From: Rhodopirellula sp. SM50
Lineage (GTDB): Bacteria; Planctomycetota; Planctomycetia; Pirellulales; Pirellulaceae
Assembly: GCF_002289565.1 (NCBI RefSeq)
Contig: NZ_NTFY01000073.1
Coordinates: 25,567-89,566 of the forward strand
Reading direction: 5' to 3'
DNA length: 64,000 nt
The translations under genes were made by a program, and so were the position numbers. A model generated the notes under the pieces. That model did no database searches. It was not told the DNA's origin and saw only the letters and a program-made list of their open reading frames with translations. Shown here piece after piece: positions 8,157 through 16,598 of this stretch; the first letter of the stretch is position 1, and every line of letters starts with the position of its first letter.

Positions 8157-9197
8157 CTACCGCCTGGCCGTCGCCTTTTGGTGATCACGTTGATGGGGCA
8201 TCAAGATCGGCTTCCAGGTTTGCAGACGCTCGAACACGTCATCCATCGCGGCGACGACCTGATCAGACGAGCCCCGCCAACGGAATCCTGCTGTTCTTCC
8301 ATCGCGTTTCACTTCGACGCTTTTCATCACGTTTGACATGGGTGTGCTGCCATCGGCCCACAATGTTTCATAGGCGACAATTCCATTCAGAACGGTCTCC
8401 ATCTTGCCAGCCACATCCTCGGACTTCGCAACGAAATCTGCCTGCTCATACAACGTGCCGTCGGCTTGCTTTCCGAATGACCAAGTGATCTGTTGGTGCT
8501 GCGCAAGGATCGGCATGGCAATGGGATGCTTTTTCAATTCGCCAAGATTGATTGCTGCTCCGTATATCCAGGCTTCGTCGACTTTGTCCGTCAACAAAGG
8601 TGAATCCTTGCCTTCGAGCGAAGGGGACTCACCGGACAGCAGCTTCAATGCTTCCTTGCCGTTGGGCACCGACGACGCCAGCAGGATCGTGTCCGAGTCG
8701 ACCATCACGATGGTCATTTCCTGATCGCCCGAGGGGCCATCGTCGGACGGTTTCTGCTTGGACAGCGTGATCGTGTGCAGCGTGTGGTTTTGCCACTGCG
8801 TCTTGCGGTGGTTCATCGCTTTGCTTAGAAGTTTTTCGATTTTGTCCGCATCGAAATTCGCCTGAATCAGGACCGTGCCGGTGTACTCCCGGTAGTCACG
8901 GCTGAACATGGTTAGTGATCTCAAATCTTTCGGCGGATCGATTCCGTATCGCTGTTTCATCCAACCCTGCGCCATCTTACGAACCATCGGCTTCTCGCGT
9001 CGAAGTTTCTGCCACACCTGCGAATCGCTGAGTGATTCGTAGTCGACGTGGACCAGCCATTGTGCGTTGGCGGGCACGCGCGACGGATCAAGGGTCTCAG
9101 CTTTGGAACTCGACAGTCCCGCGGTAGAAAGAAGAAGGATCGAGCAGAGGGGAAGCCACGCCATTCGTGGTGACAGCGTTATGGTTCGCAACAGCAT
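8157..9197 (-). CDS. Secreted protein of unknown function
   Basis: 346 aa with a signal peptide (hydrophobic run at about 12-27, AWLPLCSILLLSTAG, cleavage near residue 33). The mature part is a mixed alpha/beta protein with segments such as PANAQWLVHVDYESL, FDADKIEKLL and YGAAINLGEL. These resemble planctomycete exported proteins annotated only as hypothetical, and I do not recognise a catalytic motif. It is the first gene of a minus-strand run with the ATP-grasp and CocE genes. The 84-bp gap to the ATP-grasp start could allow co-transcription, but a functional link is not evident. Confidence 0.75.
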   Translation of the reverse strand: MLLRTITLSPRMAWLPLCSILLLSTAGLSSSKAETLDPSRVPANAQWLVHVDYESLSDSQVWQKLRREKPMVRKMAQGWMKQRYGIDPPKDLRSLTMFSRDYREYTGTVLIQANFDADKIEKLLSKAMNHRKTQWQNHTLHTITLSKQKPSDDGPSGDQEMTIVMVDSDTILLASSVPNGKEALKLLSGESPSLEGKDSPLLTDKVDEAWIYGAAINLGELKKHPIAMPILAQHQQITWSFGKQADGTLYEQADFVAKSEDVAGKMETVLNGIVAYETLWADGSTPMSNVMKSVEVKRDGRTAGFRWRGSSDQVVAAMDDVFERLQTWKPILMPHQRDHQKATARR

Positions 9198-9649
9198 CTT
9201 ATGGGGCTCCTTGATCTTGTTTGGGTTTTAGGAATTGCGAGCGTCGAACATCAAGGCTGCGAACGTCGTGCCAGACTTCTCGACCGGCGGCGAAGTGTTC
9301 CTAACGTATCTGACGGACCGCGAGCTGTCGGCATTTAACGTCATCCCAAAGCAACACCCGAATCAGCATGAAGCACTGCGGGAACAATTACTGTTGCATC
9401 CATCTGGTACGACAGGCTTCCATCCTGTTGACGAGGCCGTCAATCCTTTGAAAACACCGCCAGTCCATGGGGCTTTCCTGATACGTGCATCGGAGAATCC
9501 ACACCGCGGGCCGCATGCATTCGACGCGCTGGAGCCCCGCGACAGCAGTGATCGCAGAAGCCGCGGCAACTGGACAGCATCTTTTTGATTGAACCGAAGC
9601 TATGACGTCATCGGGTACAGTGTTGTTTGGTCAATAAACAAGCACCAGC
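9198..9649. other. Intergenic region, no convincing gene
   Basis: A plus-strand frame at 9235-9588 is open but has no family resemblance and no ribosome-binding site, so I do not call it. The stretch around 9400-9425 (TGGTACGACAGGCTTCCA) resembles a dispersed repeat often seen between planctomycete genes. Confidence 0.4.
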
Positions 9650-9766
9650 ATGAACGATTTAAGACCACAGAAACTGGCAGCTTCGAGCTGGCTGTTCTCG
9701 ATCATATTGTTTTCAACGGCCATTCTGACCGCATTCGCGGTGTTGGGGAGGACTCGTAATGTTTGA
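9650..9766 (+). CDS. Small single-span membrane protein
   Basis: 38 codons beginning MNDLRPQKLAAS, then one hydrophobic helix (about 13-33, WLFSIILFSTAILTAFAVLG) and a short basic end GRTRNV. The stop overlaps the start of the YeeE-type transporter by 8 bases, an arrangement suggesting coupling. No strong Shine-Dalgarno sequence is visible. It may be an accessory subunit of the transporter or a small leader protein; no family is recognised. Confidence 0.45.
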   Translation: MNDLRPQKLAASSWLFSIILFSTAILTAFAVLGRTRNV

Positions 9767-10349
9767 TCCACTGTGGAAACTGGCTCTGGGCTTGCTGACC
9801 GGAATGGTCTTCGGCCTGCTGCTGCAGAAGGGCCGAGTGGCGAAATTTCATGTGATCGTCAATCAGTTCCTGTTTCGCGACTGGACCGTCGTCAAGATTA
9901 TGGGCACGGCCGTCGTGGTGGGGGCGATCGGAATTTACGCGTTGCAGCCCACCGGTGCCGTTTCGCTACACGTCAAGCCGCTTGTTTGGCTTGGCATCGT
10001 CGCGGGCGGCATTTGCTTCGGAGCCGGAATGGCGATCTTTGGCTATTGCCCCGGGACCAGTGTTGCTGCCTGCGGTGAAGGCCGACGTGACGCGATGGTA
10101 GGGGTGATCGGAATGCTGCTTGGGGCTGGACTCTACGTGGTTCTGTACCCGCAGCTCTCCGGATTGCTGAAGACTTGGGGTGACGCCGGCAAAGTGACGC
10201 TTGCGGAGTGGAGCGGTACTTCGCCCTGGCTGTGGATAGGCGTCCTCTGCCTCGGTGCATTAGCAGCGTTTGCCGTATTTGCTCGCAGTTGGGGAGATGC
10301 CACTCCGAGGCTGCACAAAGGCGCACGCCAGCGACACAGCGCAGGCTAA
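9759..10349 (+). CDS. YeeE/YedE-family sulfur-compound transporter
   Basis: 196 aa with five or six membrane helices (about 7-24, 46-66, 79-101, 110-130, 155-175). The conserved cysteine motif GYCPGTSVAACGEG lies at about 103-116. YeeE/YedE proteins import thiosulfate or related sulfane-sulfur ions using such cysteines. The length corresponds to a half-size or single-domain form, against about 350 aa in E. coli TsuA. A good ribosome site GGGAGGA lies just before the ATG at 9759. It overlaps a 38-aa membrane peptide upstream. No sulfurtransferase is adjacent, so the exact substrate remains open. Confidence 0.85.
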   Translation: MFDPLWKLALGLLTGMVFGLLLQKGRVAKFHVIVNQFLFRDWTVVKIMGTAVVVGAIGIYALQPTGAVSLHVKPLVWLGIVAGGICFGAGMAIFGYCPGTSVAACGEGRRDAMVGVIGMLLGAGLYVVLYPQLSGLLKTWGDAGKVTLAEWSGTSPWLWIGVLCLGALAAFAVFARSWGDATPRLHKGARQRHSAG

Positions 10350-10663
10350 ACAGAAGACGCAGGCAATATCAACACGTCGGCAGGTCCGCAATTAGGTAGT
10401 GAACATGGGTGCGGATGGGGAAGATTTGGCGTGTCATTTGCAACTCGAATGTATCAACTGTTTGGATGCCAGTCGTGTTCATCGCCGGGGTCTTTACGCT
10501 CACCGGCGTGATCTCGGCAGGGCGCTCGTCGTTCACGCCCAGGAAGATGTGTTCACTCAGCCATCAGGAGATGCCGGCGACCGAGTCGCATTCGGTTTGA
10601 TGGAAACGAAGTCGATCGAGGAAAGATCCGACGAATCTTGAACAGGACACAGGACACAGGACG
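10350..10663. other. Intergenic region, possible gene remnant
   Basis: A GTG-started frame at 10409-10600 encodes 63 residues with one hydrophobic segment (VWMPVVFIAGVFTLTGVIS), and another frame at 10399-10641 overlaps it. Neither resembles a known family. I regard this as non-coding or a remnant. The aconitase ribosome site lies in the AGGACACAGGACG run before 10664. Confidence 0.35.
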
Positions 10664-12607
10664 ATGGCCACCAACATCACCCATCAACTGATTGAAAGTC
10701 ATTTGGTTTCCGGTTCCCTCCAGCCGGACTCCGAGATCGCGATCCGGATCGACCAAACGCTGACGCAGGACGCGACCGGCACGCTGGTGATGTTGGAACT
10801 GGAGGCGATGGATTTGGATCACGCCCGCACCGAGGTGTCGGTGCAATACGTCGATCACAACTTGCTGCAAGAAGACCACAAGAACCCAGACGACCATCTG
10901 TTCTTGGAAAGCGCGGCCAAGCGATTCGGGTTGTGGTTTAGTCGTCCTGGCAACGGAGTCTCGCATCCGCTGCATCAAGAGCGGTTTGGCAGGCCGGGGG
11001 CGACGCTACTGGGATCGGATTCACACACGTGTGCCGCCGGCGCGATCGGGATGTTGGCGATTGGTGCTGGCGGATTGGAAGTTGCTATGGCGATCGCCGG
11101 CGAACCGTTCTTCGTCAAGATGCCGAAGGTGTGCAATGTCCGATTAGAAGGCGAGTTGCCCGATTGGGTCAGCGCCAAAGACATTATCTTGGAAATGTTG
11201 CGGCGGCATGACGTAAAAGGAGGCGTCGGCTGGATTCTGGAGTACACGGGCGGTGGCTTGCAAGGACTCTCGGCAATGGACCGACATGTGATTGCCAACA
11301 TGGGCGCCGAATTGGGCGCAACGGCCAGTGTGTTTCCTTCGGATCACGTGACACGGCAATTCTTGAAAGCTCAAGGTCGGGAGCAGGATTGGCAGGAATT
11401 GCAGCCAGGGCCCGACGCCAAGTACGATCGTGAGGAAGTCATCGAGTTGGACAAGCTGGAACCTTTGATTGCCCTGCCGACGAGTCCCGGCAACGTTGTT
11501 CCAGTTCGTGACGTTGCTGGCGAACCGATCTATCAAGCCTACGTCGGCTCCAGTGCGAACCCTGGTTACCGCGACTTTGCGATCGTCGCCGAAATGCTCA
11601 ACGGACATCGCGTTGCCGATGGCGTTTCACTGGACATCAACCCGACATCGCGACAGATTTTGCAAAACCTCGCTCGCGACGGGCACGTGCTTACGCTGTT
11701 GAAGGCCGGCGCACGACTGCATCAAGCTGGCTGCAACGGCTGCATCGGCATGGGGCAAGCACCGGCGACTAATCGAATCAGTTTGCGAACTGTGCCCCGC
11801 AATTTTCCCGGACGAAGCGGCACTCGCGAAGATGCCGTGCATTTGTGTAGCCCCGAAACGGCTGCCGCCTCGGCCTTAACGGGCAAGATCACCGACCCGC
11901 GCGATACGGACGTGCCTTGTCCACCGATCGACGAACCGCAATCGCCAATCATCGACACTGGTCAGTTTGCTCCGCCTCCAGAATTTCCGCGCGAGGTTGT
12001 GCCTGAACTGTTGAAGGGACCGAACATCCAGTCGTTACCCGAATCTCAGCCGCTCACTCATTCGCTCGAAGCGAAAGTGCTGCTGTCCGTTGGCGACAAT
12101 GTATCCACCGACGAGATCATGCCGGCCGGTGCGCGAGTGCTTCCCTTCCGTAGCAACATACCAAGAATCGCCGAATTCGTTTACATCGACGTGGATCCGA
12201 CCTATGTCGAGCGGGCGAAAGATTACGAAGGTGCTCACGCGATCATCGGCGGTGCTAATTACGGCCAAGGGTCGAGCCGTGAACACGCGGCGATTGCACC
12301 ACAGTATCTGGGCCTGCGATTGGTCATCGCCGAGAGCTTTGCCCGTATTCATTTTCAAAATCTTGTCAACTTCGGGATCCTACCGTTGACGGTTGCAGAG
12401 GCGAGTGATCACATTGCAGCCAATGACACGCTTGTCATCGAACTTCCAGCCGAGCAACTTCGTTCTGGTCATGACGTGGCCCTCCTGAACACAACACGAC
12501 ACACCAAGCTAACCGGCCAACACAAACTCTCGCAGCGACAACAGGAAGTCCTCATCGCTGGCGGACTGATCCCCTGGATGCGATCGAGAAAGGATCAACG
12601 GAAGTGA
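10664..12607 (+). CDS. Putative aconitate hydratase (single-chain, about 650 aa type)
   Basis: 647 aa spanning the aconitase catalytic domains (GSDSHT at 117-122, CNGCIGMG at 357-364) and the C-terminal swivel domain (GDNVSTDEIMPAG, IGGANYGQGSSREHAA). This is the shorter bacterial 'putative aconitase' class. The position that supplies the first iron-sulfur ligand in canonical enzymes, in the GSCTNS motif, reads GSSANPG here with Ser297, so only C357 and C360 remain of the usual three cysteines. Either the cluster is held differently or activity has changed. It stands alone between a sulfur transporter and the metal island, and a second, housekeeping aconitase would be expected elsewhere in the genome. 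Confidence 0.88.
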   Translation: MATNITHQLIESHLVSGSLQPDSEIAIRIDQTLTQDATGTLVMLELEAMDLDHARTEVSVQYVDHNLLQEDHKNPDDHLFLESAAKRFGLWFSRPGNGVSHPLHQERFGRPGATLLGSDSHTCAAGAIGMLAIGAGGLEVAMAIAGEPFFVKMPKVCNVRLEGELPDWVSAKDIILEMLRRHDVKGGVGWILEYTGGGLQGLSAMDRHVIANMGAELGATASVFPSDHVTRQFLKAQGREQDWQELQPGPDAKYDREEVIELDKLEPLIALPTSPGNVVPVRDVAGEPIYQAYVGSSANPGYRDFAIVAEMLNGHRVADGVSLDINPTSRQILQNLARDGHVLTLLKAGARLHQAGCNGCIGMGQAPATNRISLRTVPRNFPGRSGTREDAVHLCSPETAAASALTGKITDPRDTDVPCPPIDEPQSPIIDTGQFAPPPEFPREVVPELLKGPNIQSLPESQPLTHSLEAKVLLSVGDNVSTDEIMPAGARVLPFRSNIPRIAEFVYIDVDPTYVERAKDYEGAHAIIGGANYGQGSSREHAAIAPQYLGLRLVIAESFARIHFQNLVNFGILPLTVAEASDHIAANDTLVIELPAEQLRSGHDVALLNTTRHTKLTGQHKLSQRQQEVLIAGGLIPWMRSRKDQRK

Positions 12608-12653
12608 TGAAGGCCAGTTGCGATGTCGGATGGGTTCTCATTGACCAAATCGA

Positions 12654-12788
12654 TCACAAATCGACCATCGTGACGAATGTCACATCAATTTTGAGTTTGC
12701 TCAGCTTCGTGCCGGCGGCCCACAGCATCACCGCACCAACCACGAACATTAAGAGATTGACGGCAGTGCTGTCGTTTGCGAATTCCAT
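12654..12788 (-). CDS. Small membrane protein downstream of pmp3
   Basis: A 44-aa frame beginning MEFANDSTAVN, with one membrane helix (about 12-27, LLMFVVGAVMLWAAGT) and the end KIDVTFVTMVDL. The ATG lies 7 bases after the stop of the Pmp3 gene, as expected of a co-translated small protein. No strong ribosome site of its own is seen, and the family is not recognised. Confidence 0.4.
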   Translation of the reverse strand: MEFANDSTAVNLLMFVVGAVMLWAAGTKLSKLKIDVTFVTMVDL

Positions 12789-12794
12789 TGGCGA

Positions 12795-12983
12795 TCAGTC
12801 GGCAGGAAGTTTTGCCAATCCAGGTGGGCGCGACGCCATAATGTAGATCGCGTGCAGCATGCCCGGCACGAACCCGAGCACCGTCAAGACGACGTTGATC
12901 CAGAAATGTTTGCCGATACCAAATTGCATGTAGACCGACACGGGCGGCAAGATGAAGGCGAATAGCAATCGGATGTAGTCCAT
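12795..12983 (-). CDS. YqaE/Pmp3-family membrane protein
   Basis: 62 aa, the usual length. The two-helix pattern of the Pmp3/UPF0057 family is clear: FAFILPPVSVYMQFGIGKHFW, then INVVLTVLGFVPGMLHAIYI. These small proteins sit in the inner membrane, respond to salt or membrane stress and affect membrane potential. It is followed immediately by a 44-codon membrane peptide. Confidence 0.93.
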   Translation of the reverse strand: MDYIRLLFAFILPPVSVYMQFGIGKHFWINVVLTVLGFVPGMLHAIYIMASRPPGLAKLPAD

Positions 12984-13364
12984 GGTCGATCAACGATTCC
13001 TCGGTCGCGTCTGCAAAAAACGAATGAGTCGATGGTCTCAAAGCGAGCAACTCCCATGCCAAGCAACCGCCCCGCGCAGCATACAACTGGAGAGCTGGCA
13101 CGTGCCTTGCAGGACGTGAGCGGCAGCGATGCGTTTCAGCAATGTGTCGGTGATCGTAAATGCGATGAGATTGCGGGTGGGCAGGCTCACATCGTTCTGA
13201 TTGGTTGAGTTGCGACCAGTGCACAGGCTCAGCAGACCGTACAACTGGCCCCCCTTTCCGTAAATGACTTTGAGAAAGTTCACTGCACTGATAGCCGTCG
13301 CAGGTATCTCGCCGATCTGAAAAGCAAGCCAACAGCCACTGCTTAGATCAAGGGAGTGATTCTA
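12984..13364. other. Intergenic region between pmp3 and the metal island
   Basis: A minus-strand frame at 13038-13283 (81 codons, starting MNFLKVIYGKGGQLYG) has a plausible composition but no recognised family and no clear ribosome site, so it is left uncalled. The region should carry the tolC promoter; a ribosome site AGGGAG at 13351-13356 is visible. Confidence 0.35.
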
Positions 13365-14888
13365 GTGCGATCGCTTTTGTTCAAGTCCGGACTATCGGTC
13401 ATTGCGACTGCCGGAATGTTTTGTTCCGCCGCCACTGCCCAAAAGCCTTCGATGGGCAGCACGGCTTCGGCCATCGGTCGCACATTCACGCCTCCACCAC
13501 CAATGCCATCGGCACCGTACGGACTGGATCAGCTCAATCCTAACGCGCCACTGTTCCCCGGCGTTCGTATCGACGACAGCGACTTCAGTGCGGCGCCGGC
13601 TCCTGTTGATGTGGACGGCGAGATTGTCTCCGACGCGTACCCTATGGAAGGGGAGGCCCGGGCGTATGGGCTGGAGGACTTCCTGACGCTGGCGGCGCAG
13701 AACAATCCCACGATCCGTCAAGCTCGGCTGCAGATTTCAGCCCAGATGGCCAAGGCATTGCAGGCAGGTTTGTACCCCAACCCGACGTTAAATTACATCG
13801 GCGAACAGATTGGCGTGGATGTTGAGGGTGATAAAGACTCGCCCGGTGAGTTCCAAGGCATGACAGTGCGTCAGCGGTTTGTAACAGCCGGCAAGTTGGA
13901 GCTCAGTCGTGAGAAATACATGCGTCGTGCTCACGTCTCCGAACACCTCGCGATGGCTCAACAGTTCCGCGTGTGCAATGACGTTCGCATTCATTTCTTC
14001 CGAGCGCTAGCGGCTCGCGAGATCGTGGAACTGCGCAAGGAACTGTTGAAGACGGCCGAAGACGCTGCGGTCACTGCTCGCGAGCTATACAACCAAGGCC
14101 AAGCAACACGGCCACAAGTTCGCAAGTCGAGCATTGCACTGCAACGGGCGAGGCTAGACGTGCTGTCCGCCGAGAACCACTACCGCGAATCGTTCCGAGT
14201 TTTGGTGGCGATCGTTGGCGTCGACTTGATTGACGGCATCGTATCCGGCGACCTCATGCCACAAGGTGATCCGCTGTCCTATCAAGAAGCGATGTCGTTG
14301 GTGTTGACGGAAAGCCCAGAACTCGCCGCTGCCCGAGCAAAGTTGGCGGCGGATCGCGTCACCATCAGACGCGAGCAAGTCGAGTGGGTGCCCGACATCG
14401 TTGCCGAGGGCGGAGCCGGATACAACTTCGAGGCTAAGGAAACAACCGCTGCCGCAGGCGTGTCGATTGAGTTACCCGTGTTCGATCGCAACCAGGGAAC
14501 GATTCGCCAAGCTCAACTGGATTACCGCCGTCAAGAAGAAGAGATTCGCCGCACGGAGTTGATGCTCGGGCAGCAGATGGCCAACGTCTATCAACAATAC
14601 TTGACGGCTCTGCAAATCGCGACTGAATACGATCGCGTCATTATCCCCGAAGCCGAATTGGCTTATCAAGAATTGCTGGAAAGCTACAAAGCAAACCGAG
14701 TGGCCTGGCCGACGGTACTGGACGCTCAAATGGAGTATTTCAATTCACGTCTAACACGTGTGCAGCATCTTGAGCAGGTCCGCACGAACGAGGTTCTTGT
14801 ACGAGGCTACCTTTTGCACGGCGGACTGACGGCTGCCCCCGGCCCGACACCACCAGGACACATCGATGCCGTCGCAAAGCCGAGGTAA
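13365..14888 (+). CDS. TolC-family outer membrane efflux protein (CusC/CzcC-like)
   Basis: An outer membrane channel for a tripartite efflux pump. The GTG at 13365 is preferred because AGGGAG lies 8 bases upstream; the GTG at 13356 overlaps that site. A signal peptide (LLFKSGLSVIATAGMFCSAATAQ, cleaved near residue 25) is followed by a proline-rich linker. Two outer-membrane-factor repeats then follow (EDFLTLAAQNNPTIRQARLQ, YQEAMSLVLTESPELAAARA) with long coiled coils, about 507 aa in total. It lies next to a multicopper oxidase on the same strand and opposite a CusBA pair, so it most likely completes that pump. Confidence 0.9.
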   Translation: MRSLLFKSGLSVIATAGMFCSAATAQKPSMGSTASAIGRTFTPPPPMPSAPYGLDQLNPNAPLFPGVRIDDSDFSAAPAPVDVDGEIVSDAYPMEGEARAYGLEDFLTLAAQNNPTIRQARLQISAQMAKALQAGLYPNPTLNYIGEQIGVDVEGDKDSPGEFQGMTVRQRFVTAGKLELSREKYMRRAHVSEHLAMAQQFRVCNDVRIHFFRALAAREIVELRKELLKTAEDAAVTARELYNQGQATRPQVRKSSIALQRARLDVLSAENHYRESFRVLVAIVGVDLIDGIVSGDLMPQGDPLSYQEAMSLVLTESPELAAARAKLAADRVTIRREQVEWVPDIVAEGGAGYNFEAKETTAAAGVSIELPVFDRNQGTIRQAQLDYRRQEEEIRRTELMLGQQMANVYQQYLTALQIATEYDRVIIPEAELAYQELLESYKANRVAWPTVLDAQMEYFNSRLTRVQHLEQVRTNEVLVRGYLLHGGLTAAPGPTPPGHIDAVAKPR

Positions 14889-14952
14889 GAGTCGAACGTC
14901 TCAATACGAAACGTCCCCCCCCACTATCGACCTTCAACCTTCAACTACCACC

Positions 14953-16467
14953 ATGCCCCGTCCAGAAGATCGTCGTAAGTTTTTGAAAGCAGGCTCGGTT
15001 GCCGCCGCAACCGGTTTCGTTGGCAATTTGTTGGGACGCGATTCCAACGCTCAAGAGTCCATGCAGCACGGCGACATGAAGCAACGCCACAACATGCCGC
15101 AGTCCATCGGCAACGCGTCGGCGCGTCCGGAAATCCCGGCCTCATCGGAGGTCGCAGCGGAATACGACGGATTCTCGCGATTCAAACCCAGTCGTGGACT
15201 CGATCCGGACTCGGACTATTACATCGGCAAGCTGGTTCCGGGTTTTCGCAAGGCTACCGATGGCCCCGCGCCGTTTGAGGCTCCCGACATCCCAACGTTG
15301 CCCTACAAGATGCACAACGGTGTAAAGGTGTTTGAACTCGTACCGATGGCGGTGCAGCAAGAGTTTCATCCCGGCGTCAAGATGGACGTCTACGGCTACA
15401 ACGGCAGCATGCCTGGTCCGACGATCGAAGTCACGCAAGGCGATCGCGTACGCATCGTCGTGACCAATGAACTGCCCGAAGATACGTTCGTGCACTGGCA
15501 CGGCTTCGAGTTGCCCGTTCAATATGACGGAGCCGCCACCTTGACCCAGAATCCCATCAAGCCTGGAAAGACGAAGGTCTTTGAGTTCGATATTCATGAG
15601 GAAGGCACGTTTTTCTATCACTCGCATGTTGCGATGCAGGAAGCGTTTGGGCAAGTCGGATGGTTCATCGTCCATCCCAAGAAAGTCTTCGACCCACCGG
15701 TGGATCGCGATTTCGGATTGCTATTTCAGAACTTCCATATTCCGCCGACGCACACGATCAGCGATTCGTGGGCGATGGACTGGAATTGGCACACGATCAA
15801 TGGCAAGAGCGGCCCCTACACGACACCACTGGTATGTAAACATGGCGAGCGTATTCGTGTGCGACTGTTGAATTTCGCCCCAATGCAACACCATCCGATT
15901 CACCTGCATGGGCACACGTTTTGGGTGACCGGTCACGAAGGGGCTCGCATACCCAAGAGTGCCTGGGTTCCGCGCAACAACGAACTGGTCGGTGTCGCGC
16001 AAGCTTCGAGCTTCGAGTTCATCGCCAACAACCCCGGCGATTGGATTTTCCATTGTCACATGATCCATCACATGATGAATCATATGGTCAAACAAGTTGG
16101 CCCGCGAATCCGCGAGGACGCAACGGTCGATCAGTACCTCGCGAATCTCAGCAGCCGTCCGCGGGTCGACGCTTCGCGAAGTGACAAATTCGCGACGCCA
16201 GGCTACCCCCAGAAGATGCAGGGCATGGAGATGTCCGAGGAATTTATGAAAGCGATTTGGAATCGAAAAGAAGTTCGCGGAATGCGGGCGAACTACGCGA
16301 TGTCGGTCAAGGGATTGATGACCGTGCTGCGAGTTCTGCCAGATGACCTGTATGAGTTGGTAATGAACAGCGACCAGAAAGTCGAAAAAGGTGCGGTATT
16401 TGCTGAAATCGTTCGTCGTTTCGGTGACCCTGGTAAGTACGAAGCTGCGCCCAAGATGATGATGTGA
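14953..16467 (+). CDS. Two-domain multicopper oxidase
   Basis: A copper-dependent oxidase, probably periplasmic, that would oxidise Cu(I) or phenolics. The start at 14953 gives a twin-arginine type leader (RRKFLKAGSVAAATGFVGNL). Copper ligands are complete: HWHG (181-184), YHSH (222-225), HPIHLHGH (314-321) and HCHMIHHMMNHM (367-378, type 1 C368, H373 and M378). Only 130 residues separate the HWHG and HPIHLHGH motifs, so there is no middle cupredoxin domain and the enzyme is the two-domain kind. The last 126 residues, rich in Met and charged groups, lie outside the oxidase fold. It starts 64 bp after tolC, so co-transcription is likely. Confidence 0.93.
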   Translation: MPRPEDRRKFLKAGSVAAATGFVGNLLGRDSNAQESMQHGDMKQRHNMPQSIGNASARPEIPASSEVAAEYDGFSRFKPSRGLDPDSDYYIGKLVPGFRKATDGPAPFEAPDIPTLPYKMHNGVKVFELVPMAVQQEFHPGVKMDVYGYNGSMPGPTIEVTQGDRVRIVVTNELPEDTFVHWHGFELPVQYDGAATLTQNPIKPGKTKVFEFDIHEEGTFFYHSHVAMQEAFGQVGWFIVHPKKVFDPPVDRDFGLLFQNFHIPPTHTISDSWAMDWNWHTINGKSGPYTTPLVCKHGERIRVRLLNFAPMQHHPIHLHGHTFWVTGHEGARIPKSAWVPRNNELVGVAQASSFEFIANNPGDWIFHCHMIHHMMNHMVKQVGPRIREDATVDQYLANLSSRPRVDASRSDKFATPGYPQKMQGMEMSEEFMKAIWNRKEVRGMRANYAMSVKGLMTVLRVLPDDLYELVMNSDQKVEKGAVFAEIVRRFGDPGKYEAAPKMMM

Positions 16468-16568
16468 AGTGTCAGCAATAACGCACCCAAACGCGGCATC
16501 CGAGACGACAACTCGGCCACGGCGACAATCACCGCAGCCGAAATCAACGCTTTGACAATCAACCACAT
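16466..16568 (-). pseudogene. 5' fragment of a DUF3147-type membrane protein gene
   Basis: From an ATG at 16568 the frame gives 34 residues (MWLIVKALISAAVIVAVAEL then SSRMPRLGALLLTL) that match the N-terminus of small DUF3147 membrane proteins. It then runs antisense into the end of the multicopper oxidase gene and loses all resemblance. The break coincides with the oxidase stop codon at 16465-16467. The rest of the gene was evidently removed when the oxidase segment arrived or by a deletion. The open frame does continue to 16293, but that part is only the oxidase complement. Confidence 0.6.
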
Positions 16569-16598
16569 CTTGGTTGGTCCTTGATGAAAGAGTGCGGC

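Noticed and set aside
9235..9588. 117-codon plus-strand frame between the secreted protein and the transporter
   Set aside because: No ribosome site or family, and part of it overlaps a sequence resembling a dispersed planctomycete repeat.
12604..12846. 80-codon plus-strand frame starting at the aconitase stop
   Set aside because: It overlaps Pmp3 and the small membrane peptide on the other strand, and its content is not protein-like.
13038..13283. 81-codon minus-strand frame upstream of tolC
   Set aside because: Composition is plausible, but there is no family, no ribosome site and no supporting context.
16293..16568. 91-codon minus-strand frame as a functional DUF3147 protein
   Set aside because: Only the first 34 residues match; the rest is the complement of the multicopper oxidase. 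Called as a gene fragment.
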